NCBI GenBank assembly: GCA_003240695.1
Contig: QFNC01000044.1
Location: 1-12,033 of the forward strand
Reading direction: 5' to 3'
Length of the DNA stretch: 12,033 nt
From: Pseudoxanthomonas suwonensis
Lineage (GTDB): Bacteria > Pseudomonadota > Gammaproteobacteria > Xanthomonadales > Xanthomonadaceae
The position numbers and the translations under genes were made by a program. Positions 6,365 to 12,033 of the stretch are shown here, piece by piece. The notes under the pieces are model-generated. The model was not told where the DNA came from. It ran no database searches and saw nothing but the letters and a program-made list of their open reading frames with translations. How positions within the stretch are numbered: the first letter of the stretch is position 1; every line of letters begins with the position of its first letter.

Positions 6365-7741
6365 GTGCCCACCATACCGCTGACGAACGCAGTCGATCTG
6401 GCCGCGCTGCAGCGGGTGTCGCGGCAACGCTACCCGTTGCTGCTGGCGTCCTCCGCGCAGGCACTGGATGCCAGCACCCGGCAACATGCGCGGCATGATT
6501 TCCTGCTGTGCGGCAATGGCGAAGGATTCGTTCTGGATGCGGATCTGCAGCTGCGCGATCTGCAGGGGCAGCCTCTGCCGGGAGGCTTCTTCGAGCAGCT
6601 GCAACGCGACTGGACGGCACTGCGCGTGCGCCCGGATAACGATGATGCGGCGGCGCCATTCCGCGGCGGCTGGGCACTGTATCTGGGGTACGAACTGGCG
6701 CAGGAGATCGAACCGGTGCTGCAGCTGCCGCAGGCAGCGGGTGAATTGCCGATTGCCGTGGCTCTGCGCTGTCCTGCGGCGCTGCTGCACGATCATGCAA
6801 CCGGTCAGTATCGATTGGCGTGCGAAGGCGATCCGCAGCCATGGCTGCAGCAGGTCCGTGCCGACCTGCAGGCAGCTGCAGCACTGCCGCCACTCCCCGA
6901 CAGCCTGCCTGCGGGCACATTGCACGAGGACGACCCGCAACGCTATCGCGATGCCGTGCAACGTGCGTTGACCTATCTGCAGGCCGGCGACATCTTCCAG
7001 GCCAACCTGTCGCGCGGCTGGCAAGCGCGGTTTGCCGCGGATGTGGAGCCGGCGGCGTTGCATCGGCAACTGCTGCGCAACAATCCGGCGCCGTTCGCGG
7101 GGGTGTGGCAGATGCCGGCCTGGGCGGTGGTGAGTGCCTCGCCGGAGCGGCTGGTGTCGATCCGTAGCGATGTCGTGCAGACCCGTCCCATCGCCGGTAC
7201 CCGCCCGCGCCGGCCCGGCGACGACGATGCCGCGCGCATCCGCGAACTGGCCGCGCATCCCAAGGAACGCGCAGAACACATCATGCTGGTCGATCTGGAG
7301 CGCAACGATCTGGGCCGCGTGTGCCGCCCGGGCACGGTGCAAGTGGACGAATTGATGACCGTGGAAAGCTATGCGCACGTGCATCACATCGTCAGCAACG
7401 TCAGCGGCCGGCTGCGTGCCAATGCCGGTCCGGTCGACGTGCTGCGTGCGGTGTTTCCCGGCGGCACCATCACTGGCTGTCCGAAGGTGCGCTGCATGCA
7501 GATCATCGCCGAGCTGGAAGGCTGCGGTCGCGGGGCCTACACCGGCGCCTTCGGCTGGCTGGACCGCGATGGCGATCTGGACATGAACATCCTGATCCGC
7601 AGCGCCGAAGTGCAGGGCGATTCGGTCCGCTTCCGCACCGGCGCCGGCATCGTGATCGACTCCGACCCGCAGCGCGAGCTGGACGAAAGCCGTGCCAAGG
7701 CCCGCGGCATGCTGCACGCGCTGGGGCTGCACGATGCTTGA
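6365..7741 (+). CDS. pabB: Aminodeoxychorismate synthase component I PabB
   Basis: PabB converts chorismate plus ammonia (from the glutaminase partner PabA, not in this window) to 4-amino-4-deoxychorismate for folate. The 458-residue product has the family length. It has an N-terminal domain with RYPLLLASSAQ and GGWALYLGYELAQEIE, then the chorismate-binding domain: YLQAGDIFQANLSRGW, SASPERLV, PKERAEHIMLVDLERNDLG, YAHVHHIVSNVSG, PGGTITGCPKVRCMQII and GAYTGAFGWL. The PIAGTRPR motif has Ala277 where E. coli PabB has nucleophilic Lys274, so the motif is the anthranilate-synthase (TrpE) type. The adjoining pabC argues for p-aminobenzoate synthesis over anthranilate. The start is GTG with only a weak ribosome site; no better in-frame start is seen. 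Its end overlaps pabC by eight bases. Confidence 0.92.
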   Translation: MPTIPLTNAVDLAALQRVSRQRYPLLLASSAQALDASTRQHARHDFLLCGNGEGFVLDADLQLRDLQGQPLPGGFFEQLQRDWTALRVRPDNDDAAAPFRGGWALYLGYELAQEIEPVLQLPQAAGELPIAVALRCPAALLHDHATGQYRLACEGDPQPWLQQVRADLQAAAALPPLPDSLPAGTLHEDDPQRYRDAVQRALTYLQAGDIFQANLSRGWQARFAADVEPAALHRQLLRNNPAPFAGVWQMPAWAVVSASPERLVSIRSDVVQTRPIAGTRPRRPGDDDAARIRELAAHPKERAEHIMLVDLERNDLGRVCRPGTVQVDELMTVESYAHVHHIVSNVSGRLRANAGPVDVLRAVFPGGTITGCPKVRCMQIIAELEGCGRGAYTGAFGWLDRDGDLDMNILIRSAEVQGDSVRFRTGAGIVIDSDPQRELDESRAKARGMLHALGLHDA

Positions 7742-8582
7742 ACCCGAACGCGTGCGCATCTTCAGCGGCCATGAGTGCCTGCCGAACATCCCGGTCGCGC
7801 ACCGCGGCCTGTCCTATGGCGATGCGGTGTTCGAAACCATTCGCGTGCATGCGGGACAGGTGCCGTGGTGGCCGCGGCATTGGGCGCGTTTGTGCCGGGG
7901 CGCTGCCGTGTTGCGCCTGCCATTGCCGGATCCGCAGCAGGTGCTGGATGAAAGCTGCAACCTGTTTTCGGATGGCGGCGATGGGGTGTTGAAGCTGCAA
8001 TTGAGCCGCGCCGGCGACCGTGGCTATGCGCCGTCTGCCGATGCCAAGCCCGTGTGGATGCTGAGTCGCCATTCGCTGCCGCCCGCATCATCCGCTGCGG
8101 GGTTGGTGCTGCGCTGGTGCCGCACCACGCTGGCCGTGCAGCCGCTGCTGGCGGGCATCAAGCATGCGAATCGGCTGGAACAGGTGCTGGCACGGCTGGA
8201 GTGGTCCGATCTGGCCGCGGACGAACACGCCGCCAACGATGGGCTGCTGTGCGATACCGACGGCAGGGTGGTCTCGGCCATCAGCGCCAATCTATTCGTA
8301 CTGCACGACGGCCACTGGACGACGCCGCCGGTGGATCGCTGCGGCGTGGCCGGAGTGTGCCGCGAGTGGGCGTTGCAGGCGCTGCCAGCCAGCGAGCGCA
8401 TCCTGCAGCGCGACGACGTGCTCGCCGCCGATGCGGTTTTCCTGTGCAATGCCGTGCGCGGTATCCTGCCGGTGCGGCAACTGGGCCAACGCGTGTGGCC
8501 GCCGCATCCTGCCATCGGCCGGGCGCAGGCGCTGCTGGCGCAGGCGCACCCCGGATTCGCCGTGACTGTGGAGGCATCGTGA
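7734..8582 (+). CDS. pabC: Aminodeoxychorismate lyase PabC
   Basis: PabC removes pyruvate from 4-amino-4-deoxychorismate to give p-aminobenzoate, using pyridoxal phosphate. The 282-residue protein is a fold-type-IV enzyme. It has HRGLSYGDAVFETIRV at the N-terminus, then a phosphate-side Arg region, and Lys143 in GIKHANRLEQVLARL, the Schiff-base lysine. DGRVVSAISANLFVLHDG and PVDRCGVAGVCREW form the cofactor pocket. The position that is Glu in most relatives (contacting the pyridine nitrogen) is Ser181 here. ATG 7734 overlaps the end of pabB (ATGCTTGA), and its TGA overlaps the GTG of mltG, so translation is probably coupled on both sides. Together with PabB it supplies folate; the D-amino-acid or branched-chain aminotransferase relatives are excluded by the KHANRLEQV signature and context. 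Confidence 0.93.
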   Translation: MLEPERVRIFSGHECLPNIPVAHRGLSYGDAVFETIRVHAGQVPWWPRHWARLCRGAAVLRLPLPDPQQVLDESCNLFSDGGDGVLKLQLSRAGDRGYAPSADAKPVWMLSRHSLPPASSAAGLVLRWCRTTLAVQPLLAGIKHANRLEQVLARLEWSDLAADEHAANDGLLCDTDGRVVSAISANLFVLHDGHWTTPPVDRCGVAGVCREWALQALPASERILQRDDVLAADAVFLCNAVRGILPVRQLGQRVWPPHPAIGRAQALLAQAHPGFAVTVEAS

Positions 8583-9715
8583 CCCGTTCCCGCAAGCGCC
8601 GCTTCGGCCTGCTGTTCATCCTGACCGCGCTGGCGGCCGGCCTGGCCGGCTATTGGCTGTTCGCACGCTACCTCAGCTTTGCCGACAGTCCGATTGCGGG
8701 CCTGCCGCCCGATGCCACGCTGGTGGTGGCACCCGGCAATTCGCTGCCGACCGTGCTGGGCAAGCTGCAGACGCTGGGTGCACCGGCCGGTCAGGAACTG
8801 GAATGGCAGGCCCTGGCACGGCAGATGAAGGCCGCCGGACGCATCCAGGTGGGCGAATACGCATTGCCATCCGGCATCACGCCGCGTCAATTGCTCACGC
8901 ACATGCGCGACGGCAAGGTGCTCAGCTACCGCTTCACCATCGTCGAGGGCTGGAACATCCGCGACCTGCGCGCCGCATTGCGGCGTGCGACCGATCTGCA
9001 GCAGGAAACCGCCGAGCTGGACGATGCCGCGCTGATGCAGGCACTCGGTGAGCCCGGCAAGCATGCGGAAGGCCGCTTTCTGCCGGAAACCTACGTGTTC
9101 CGGCGTGGCGACAGCGACCTGGACATCCTGAAGCGGGCCATGGCCGACATGAATGCCGCGCTGGCCAAGGCCTGGGGAACCCGTGCCGATGGCATTCCGC
9201 TGACGTCGGCCTACCAGGCACTGATCCTGGCCTCGATCGTGGAGAAAGAAACCGGCATCGCCTCGGAACGCCCGGACATCGCCGGCGTGTTCACGCGCCG
9301 TCTGCAGCAGGGCATGCTGCTGCAGACCGATCCCACCGTGATCTACGGCATGGGCAGCCGCTACACCGGCAACATCCGCCGCAGCGACCTGACCACCGAC
9401 ACGCCCTACAACACCTACACCCGCGCCGGCCTGCCGCCCACGCCGATCGCCATGCCTGGCGTGGCCGCGCTGCAGGCCGCCACGCGTCCGGCGGCCGGCG
9501 ACACGCTGTACTTCGTGGCGGTGGGCGATGGCAGCGGGCGGCATGTGTTCAGTCGCACGTTGAGCGAACACAACAGCGCGGTGGCGGATTACGTGCGACG
9601 CTACCGTCAGCAGCACGCCGGAACGCAGCCGGCAGCTGCAGAGGACTCTGTCGCGGCACCGCCGGACGAAGCGACATCGTCCCCATCCGCGCCCGTCGAA
9701 GCGCCCTCACCATGA
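8579..9715 (+). CDS. mltG: Endolytic murein transglycosylase MltG
   Basis: MltG is an inner-membrane lytic transglycosylase that cuts nascent peptidoglycan strands and so sets glycan length. The 378-residue protein has basic residues (RSRKRR) and then one membrane helix at about 9-27, with the rest periplasmic. It continues with a LysM-like segment (~40-130, including PGNSLPTVLGKLQ and GEYALPSGITPRQLL) and the YceG catalytic region, including EGRFLPETYVF. LASIVEKETGIASERP places the catalytic Glu at 222 (E218 in E. coli), followed by LLQTDPTVIYGMG, NTYTRAGLPPTPI and FVAVGDGSGRHVFS. The last ~35 residues are a Pro/Ala/Ser-rich tail beyond the E. coli length. The start is GTG 8579, overlapping pabC by four bases (GTGA). 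Its end overlaps tmk by four. Confidence 0.95.
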   Translation: MTRSRKRRFGLLFILTALAAGLAGYWLFARYLSFADSPIAGLPPDATLVVAPGNSLPTVLGKLQTLGAPAGQELEWQALARQMKAAGRIQVGEYALPSGITPRQLLTHMRDGKVLSYRFTIVEGWNIRDLRAALRRATDLQQETAELDDAALMQALGEPGKHAEGRFLPETYVFRRGDSDLDILKRAMADMNAALAKAWGTRADGIPLTSAYQALILASIVEKETGIASERPDIAGVFTRRLQQGMLLQTDPTVIYGMGSRYTGNIRRSDLTTDTPYNTYTRAGLPPTPIAMPGVAALQAATRPAAGDTLYFVAVGDGSGRHVFSRTLSEHNSAVADYVRRYRQQHAGTQPAAAEDSVAAPPDEATSSPSAPVEAPSP

Positions 9716-10365
9716 CGCAGGTTTCAGCCAGCGCGGGCCACCCGCGTTTCATCACACTGGAAGGTGGCGAGGGCGCGGGGAAAAGCACGGTGCTGCATGC
9801 CCTGCGCGTTGCCCTGCAGGCCGATGGCAAAACGGTGATCTGCACCCGCGAACCCGGCGGCACGCCGCTGGCGGAGCGCATCCGCACGCTGCTGCTGCTG
9901 CCGGGCGACGAGCCGCTGGCGGCCGAAACCGAATTGCTGTTGATGTTCGCCGCGCGCAGCCAGCATGCACGGCAGGTGATCGTGCCGGCGCTGCAGCGCG
10001 GCGAGTGGGTGCTGTGCGACCGTTTCACCGATTCCAGCCATGCGTACCAGGGCGGTGGCCGCGGCTTGCCCACCACGTTGATCACCCAGCTGGAGCAGGG
10101 CACCGTGCCGGTGCAGCCCGGCCTGACCCTGTTGCTGGACGTGGACCCGGAACTGGGCCTGCAGCGCACCGTGCAGCGCGGCGAGGCCGCCGACCGCATC
10201 GAATCCGAGCAGCTGGTGTTCTTCCGCCGCGTGCGCGAGGCCTTTCTGCAACGCGCAAGGGCCGAGCCGCAACGCATCCGCGTGATCGATGCCTCGGCCG
10301 ATGCGGCCAGCGTGGCCATGCAGGCCGTGCAGCATCTGCTGCGGCATCGGGAGCAGACGGCATGA
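9712..10365 (+). CDS. tmk: Thymidylate kinase Tmk
   Basis: Tmk phosphorylates dTMP to dTDP with ATP, an essential step for DNA synthesis. The 217-residue product has the family length plus a short N-terminal extension. The P-loop EGGEGAGKST spans 17-26. TREPGGTPLAERIR holds the Arg and Glu that bind the base and sugar. CDRFTDSSHAYQGGGRGL is the DR(F/Y) motif with the substrate-binding segment. The lid, around RGEAADRIESEQ, carries Arg residues, and FFRRVREAF follows. ATG 9712 overlaps the mltG stop as ATGA, and its own stop overlaps holB as ATGA. The ordered mltG-tmk-holB-pilZ set is a common gammaproteobacterial arrangement and supports the assignment. Confidence 0.97.
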   Translation: MTQVSASAGHPRFITLEGGEGAGKSTVLHALRVALQADGKTVICTREPGGTPLAERIRTLLLLPGDEPLAAETELLLMFAARSQHARQVIVPALQRGEWVLCDRFTDSSHAYQGGGRGLPTTLITQLEQGTVPVQPGLTLLLDVDPELGLQRTVQRGEAADRIESEQLVFFRRVREAFLQRARAEPQRIRVIDASADAASVAMQAVQHLLRHREQTA

Positions 10366-11405
10366 TGCCACTGCCGTCCGTGGACGCATTCGCACCGTGG
10401 CAACAGCGTGCCTGGCAACAGGCGGTCGAGGCGCTGGCAGCGGACCGCTTGGCCCATGGGCTGTTGCTCTGCGGCCCGGCCTTGCTGGGCAAGCGTGTGC
10501 TGGCGGAACGTCTGGCGCAGCGGGTGCTGTGCCTGCAGCCGCAGGACGATGCCGCCTGTGGTGAGTGCCGCAGCTGCCGCCTGTTCGAGGCGCGCACCGC
10601 GCCGGACGCCGCCGAAGTTCGCCCGGATGGCACACCGTCGCACCCGTTCGGCCTGCCGACGCATCCCGACCTGTATCTGCTTGGCCATGCCATCAACGAG
10701 AAAACCGACAAGCCGCGCAGCGAGATCGTGATCGAGCAGATCCGCACGCTGTCGAACCGGCTGGCGCTGACCCCGCAGTTCGGGCGCGCGCAGGCGGCGA
10801 TCGTCGATCCGGCCGAGGCGATCAATCACGCCGCGGCCAATGCGCTGCTGAAAACGCTGGAAGAACCGCAGCCAGGCCGCTATTTGTGGCTGCTCAGCGC
10901 GCATCCCGCACGGCTGCCGGCCACCATCCGCAGCCGTTGCCAGCGGCTGGAACTGCGCCTGCCGCCACCTGCGGAGGCCCTGGCGTGGCTGCAGCAGCAG
11001 GGCCATGCCGCGGCAGCCGCAGCCGAGGCACTGGAAGCCGCCCGCGGCCATCCCGGTCTGGCGCAGACCTGGCTGCAGCACGGTGGCCTGCAACTGCGGC
11101 ACGAGGTGATCCGCGATCTGCAGCAGCTGGCACGCGGCGGCACAGTGGTCGATGTCGCCCAGCGCTGGGTGGCCGATGACCAGGCAGCGCAGCGGATCGG
11201 CATCGCTGCGGACTGGATCGCGCGGCAGGCCGGCCAGGCCCAGCCGGACCGGGTGCTGCAACTGGCGCAACGTTTCGATGAAGCCAACCGCGTGCGCGAC
11301 CTGCTGCGCACCACCGTGCGTGCCGACCTGGCCGTGGCAGAATGGCTGCTGGCCTGGCGTGGCGACACCGTCGCGCAGGCCGCAGGCAACCGGAGCAGAC
11401 GATGA
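10362..11405 (+). CDS. holB: DNA polymerase III subunit delta-prime HolB
   Basis: Delta-prime is the fixed 'stator' of the clamp-loading complex, which opens the beta sliding clamp onto primed DNA. The 347-residue product has an AAA+ domain with a degenerate P-loop (GPALLGKR, 38-45), as expected since delta-prime does not hydrolyse ATP. A four-cysteine zinc module follows at Cys57, Cys66, Cys69 and Cys72. The segment LTPQFGRAQAAIVDPAEAIN and ANALLKTLEEP are family blocks, and SRCQRLEL contains the SRC motif that serves the neighbouring ATP site. The C-terminal collar domain is less conserved. Two in-frame ATGs (10362, 10365) exist; the first gives the ATGA overlap with tmk. The stop overlaps pilZ as ATGA. 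Length is near the E. coli protein (334). Confidence 0.95.
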   Translation: MMPLPSVDAFAPWQQRAWQQAVEALAADRLAHGLLLCGPALLGKRVLAERLAQRVLCLQPQDDAACGECRSCRLFEARTAPDAAEVRPDGTPSHPFGLPTHPDLYLLGHAINEKTDKPRSEIVIEQIRTLSNRLALTPQFGRAQAAIVDPAEAINHAAANALLKTLEEPQPGRYLWLLSAHPARLPATIRSRCQRLELRLPPPAEALAWLQQQGHAAAAAAEALEAARGHPGLAQTWLQHGGLQLRHEVIRDLQQLARGGTVVDVAQRWVADDQAAQRIGIAADWIARQAGQAQPDRVLQLAQRFDEANRVRDLLRTTVRADLAVAEWLLAWRGDTVAQAAGNRSRR

Positions 11406-11767
11406 ACGCAATGGCAGGGGCAGGTGGCATGCGGCAGGGCATCCTGTCGCTGGTGCTGAAGGACAAGGCGGCGCTGTACGGCGCCTACATGCCGTACATC
11501 AAGAACGGCGGCGTGTTCGTGCCAACGCCCAAGCGCTATCTGCTGGGCGATGAAGTCTTCCTGCTGCTGACCCTGCCGGAAAGCACCGAAAAACTGCCGG
11601 TGCCCGGCAAGGTGGTGTGGATTACCCCGGTAGGTGCGCAGGGCAACCGACCGGCCGGCGTGGGCGTGCAGCTGGCCGATTCGCCGGAAGGCGAAACCAT
11701 CCGCAACCGCATCGAGACCCTGCTGGCCGGCACCGCCGCATCGGACAAGCCGACGCAGACAATGTAG
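11402..11767 (+). CDS. pilZ: Type IV pilus assembly protein PilZ
   Basis: This PilZ is needed for type IV pilus biogenesis and twitching. In Xanthomonas it binds the PilB motor ATPase and the regulator FimX rather than c-di-GMP. The 121-residue protein matches that form: RQGILSLVLKDKAALYGAYM near the start, then KNGGVFVPTPKRYLLGDEVF, GKVVWITPVG, GNRPAGVGVQL and a C-terminus ending KPTQTM. The RxxxR motif that binds c-di-GMP in other PilZ domains is absent, consistent with the non-binding class. ATG 11402 overlaps the holB stop as ATGA; ATGs at 11411 and 11429 are in frame but lack that coupling. It is the last gene of the overlapping run and is followed by palindromic DNA. Confidence 0.96.
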   Translation: MNAMAGAGGMRQGILSLVLKDKAALYGAYMPYIKNGGVFVPTPKRYLLGDEVFLLLTLPESTEKLPVPGKVVWITPVGAQGNRPAGVGVQLADSPEGETIRNRIETLLAGTAASDKPTQTM

Positions 11768-11768
11768 A

Positions 11769-11795
11769 CCGCGCGCGGACCGCGCAATTGCGCGG
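11769..11795. repeat. Two adjacent perfect palindromes after pilZ
   Basis: CCGCGCGCGG (11769-11778) and CCGCGCAATTGCGCGG (11780-11795) are each perfectly self-complementary and separated by one base. The second can fold as a six-pair hairpin with an AATT loop, but GTTCG rather than a T-run follows, so it would be at best a weak terminator for the pilZ operon. It could equally be an operator for the next gene, whose start codon is 23 bases on. Confidence 0.5.
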
Positions 11796-11817
11796 GTTCG
11801 TCAATGGAGATACGGAC

Positions 11818-12033
11818 ATGGTTCAAGGCAAGAATCGCCTGAAGTTTTTCATGGCTGCAGCCTTGGGCACGATGGCGAGCGCGGCGCTGCCGTTGCATGC
11901 CCAGTTGGGACTAGGCTGTGAGTACGAAAATATTTGGATCAATCGCGTTCCGTGTGGATTGCCCCTTGTGCGCGGCTGTCGCCTTGGGCAGGCTGTGTGG
12001 ATGGAACAACTCTTCACACACGCATTGGGTCTG
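11818..12033 (+). CDS. Unrecognised exported protein, 3' end outside window
   Basis: I do not recognise this gene. ATG 11818 has GGAGA at 11806-11810, seven bases upstream, and the frame is open for 72 codons to the right edge. Residues 1-28 form a clear Sec signal peptide: basic residues Lys5, Arg7 and Lys9, a hydrophobic core FFMAAALGTMASAALP, and a likely cut after LHA (Ala28). The mature part so far is QLGLGCEYENIWINRVPCG and continues with further Cys residues, which could form disulfides in the periplasm. From about 11915 the base composition drops to roughly 54% GC by hand count, below the rest of the window. That leaves open a sequence join or frameshift soon after the signal peptide. 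Confidence is fair in the start and low in any function. Confidence 0.5.
   Translation, partial: MVQGKNRLKFFMAAALGTMASAALPLHAQLGLGCEYENIWINRVPCGLPLVRGCRLGQAVWMEQLFTHALGL

Noticed and set aside
6306..6383. 25-codon mini-ORF between fabF and pabB
   Set aside because: It lacks a ribosome site, does not couple precisely to either neighbour, and is short enough to be chance.
5006..7789. 927-codon open frame on the minus strand
   Set aside because: It is antisense to fabF and pabB, both of which have complete catalytic motifs; a GC-rich shadow.
9549..11411. 620-codon open frame on the minus strand
   Set aside because: It lies antisense to mltG, tmk and holB and has no recognisable domain.
11911..12033. 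Minus-strand frame entering from the right edge and ending at 11911, considered as the end of a transposase
   Set aside because: Only 40 codons are visible, with no transposase motif and no terminal inverted repeat that can be confirmed inside the window.
1..12033. CRISPR arrays, tRNA and rRNA genes
   Set aside because: No regularly spaced repeats and no tRNA or rRNA signatures were seen on either strand.

Overview
The window is chromosomal DNA of a high-GC gammaproteobacterium, most likely of the Xanthomonadaceae (Xanthomonas, Stenotrophomonas, Pseudoxanthomonas or a close relative). The basis is the gene order fabD-fabG-acpP-fabF-pabB-pabC-mltG-tmk-holB-pilZ, the type IV pilus form of PilZ, and a large effector-like protein whose C-terminus resembles the secretion domain of Xanthomonadales type IV secretion effectors. 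All supported genes lie on the + strand; the very long minus-strand frames are shadows caused by high GC.

Region 1 (1-2727) is accessory. It holds the 3' part of an ankyrin-repeat gene that enters from the left edge, and a 743-residue protein (496-2727) with a class-3-lipase-like core (GHSLAGG around Ser158), a long Ala-rich helical middle and a C-terminal module resembling XVIPCD. I read the pair as a candidate antibacterial phospholipase effector with an ankyrin immunity or adaptor protein. The ankyrin frame has no stop near the effector start. It runs 184 bases into the effector gene, so either the overlap is unusual or a frameshift sits near 470-490.

Region 2 (about 2728-6286) is the fatty-acid synthesis cluster: FabD loads malonyl groups onto AcpP, FabF condenses and FabG reduces. 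A promoter-like TATCAT precedes fabD. An 18-residue mini-ORF joins fabD to fabG by ATGA overlaps at both ends. A strong intrinsic terminator lies between acpP and fabF and probably keeps acpP mRNA far above that of downstream genes.

Region 3 (6365-11767) is a tightly packed run. pabB and pabC make p-aminobenzoate for folate, mltG encodes the terminase of peptidoglycan glycan strands, tmk makes dTDP, holB encodes the delta-prime subunit of the DNA polymerase III clamp loader, and pilZ is needed for type IV pili. From pabB to pilZ every junction is a 4- or 8-base overlap, which suggests translational coupling. PabB carries Ala where E. coli PabB has its nucleophilic Lys, and PabC carries Ser where fold-type-IV PLP enzymes usually have a Glu.

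Region 4 (11768-12033) has two adjacent perfect palindromes and then the start of an unrecognised gene for a protein with a signal peptide. Its last ~115 bases are visibly less GC-rich, and it runs off the right edge. fabH/plsX/rpmF, the usual upstream neighbours of fabD, are not seen in this window; the effector pair sits in their place.
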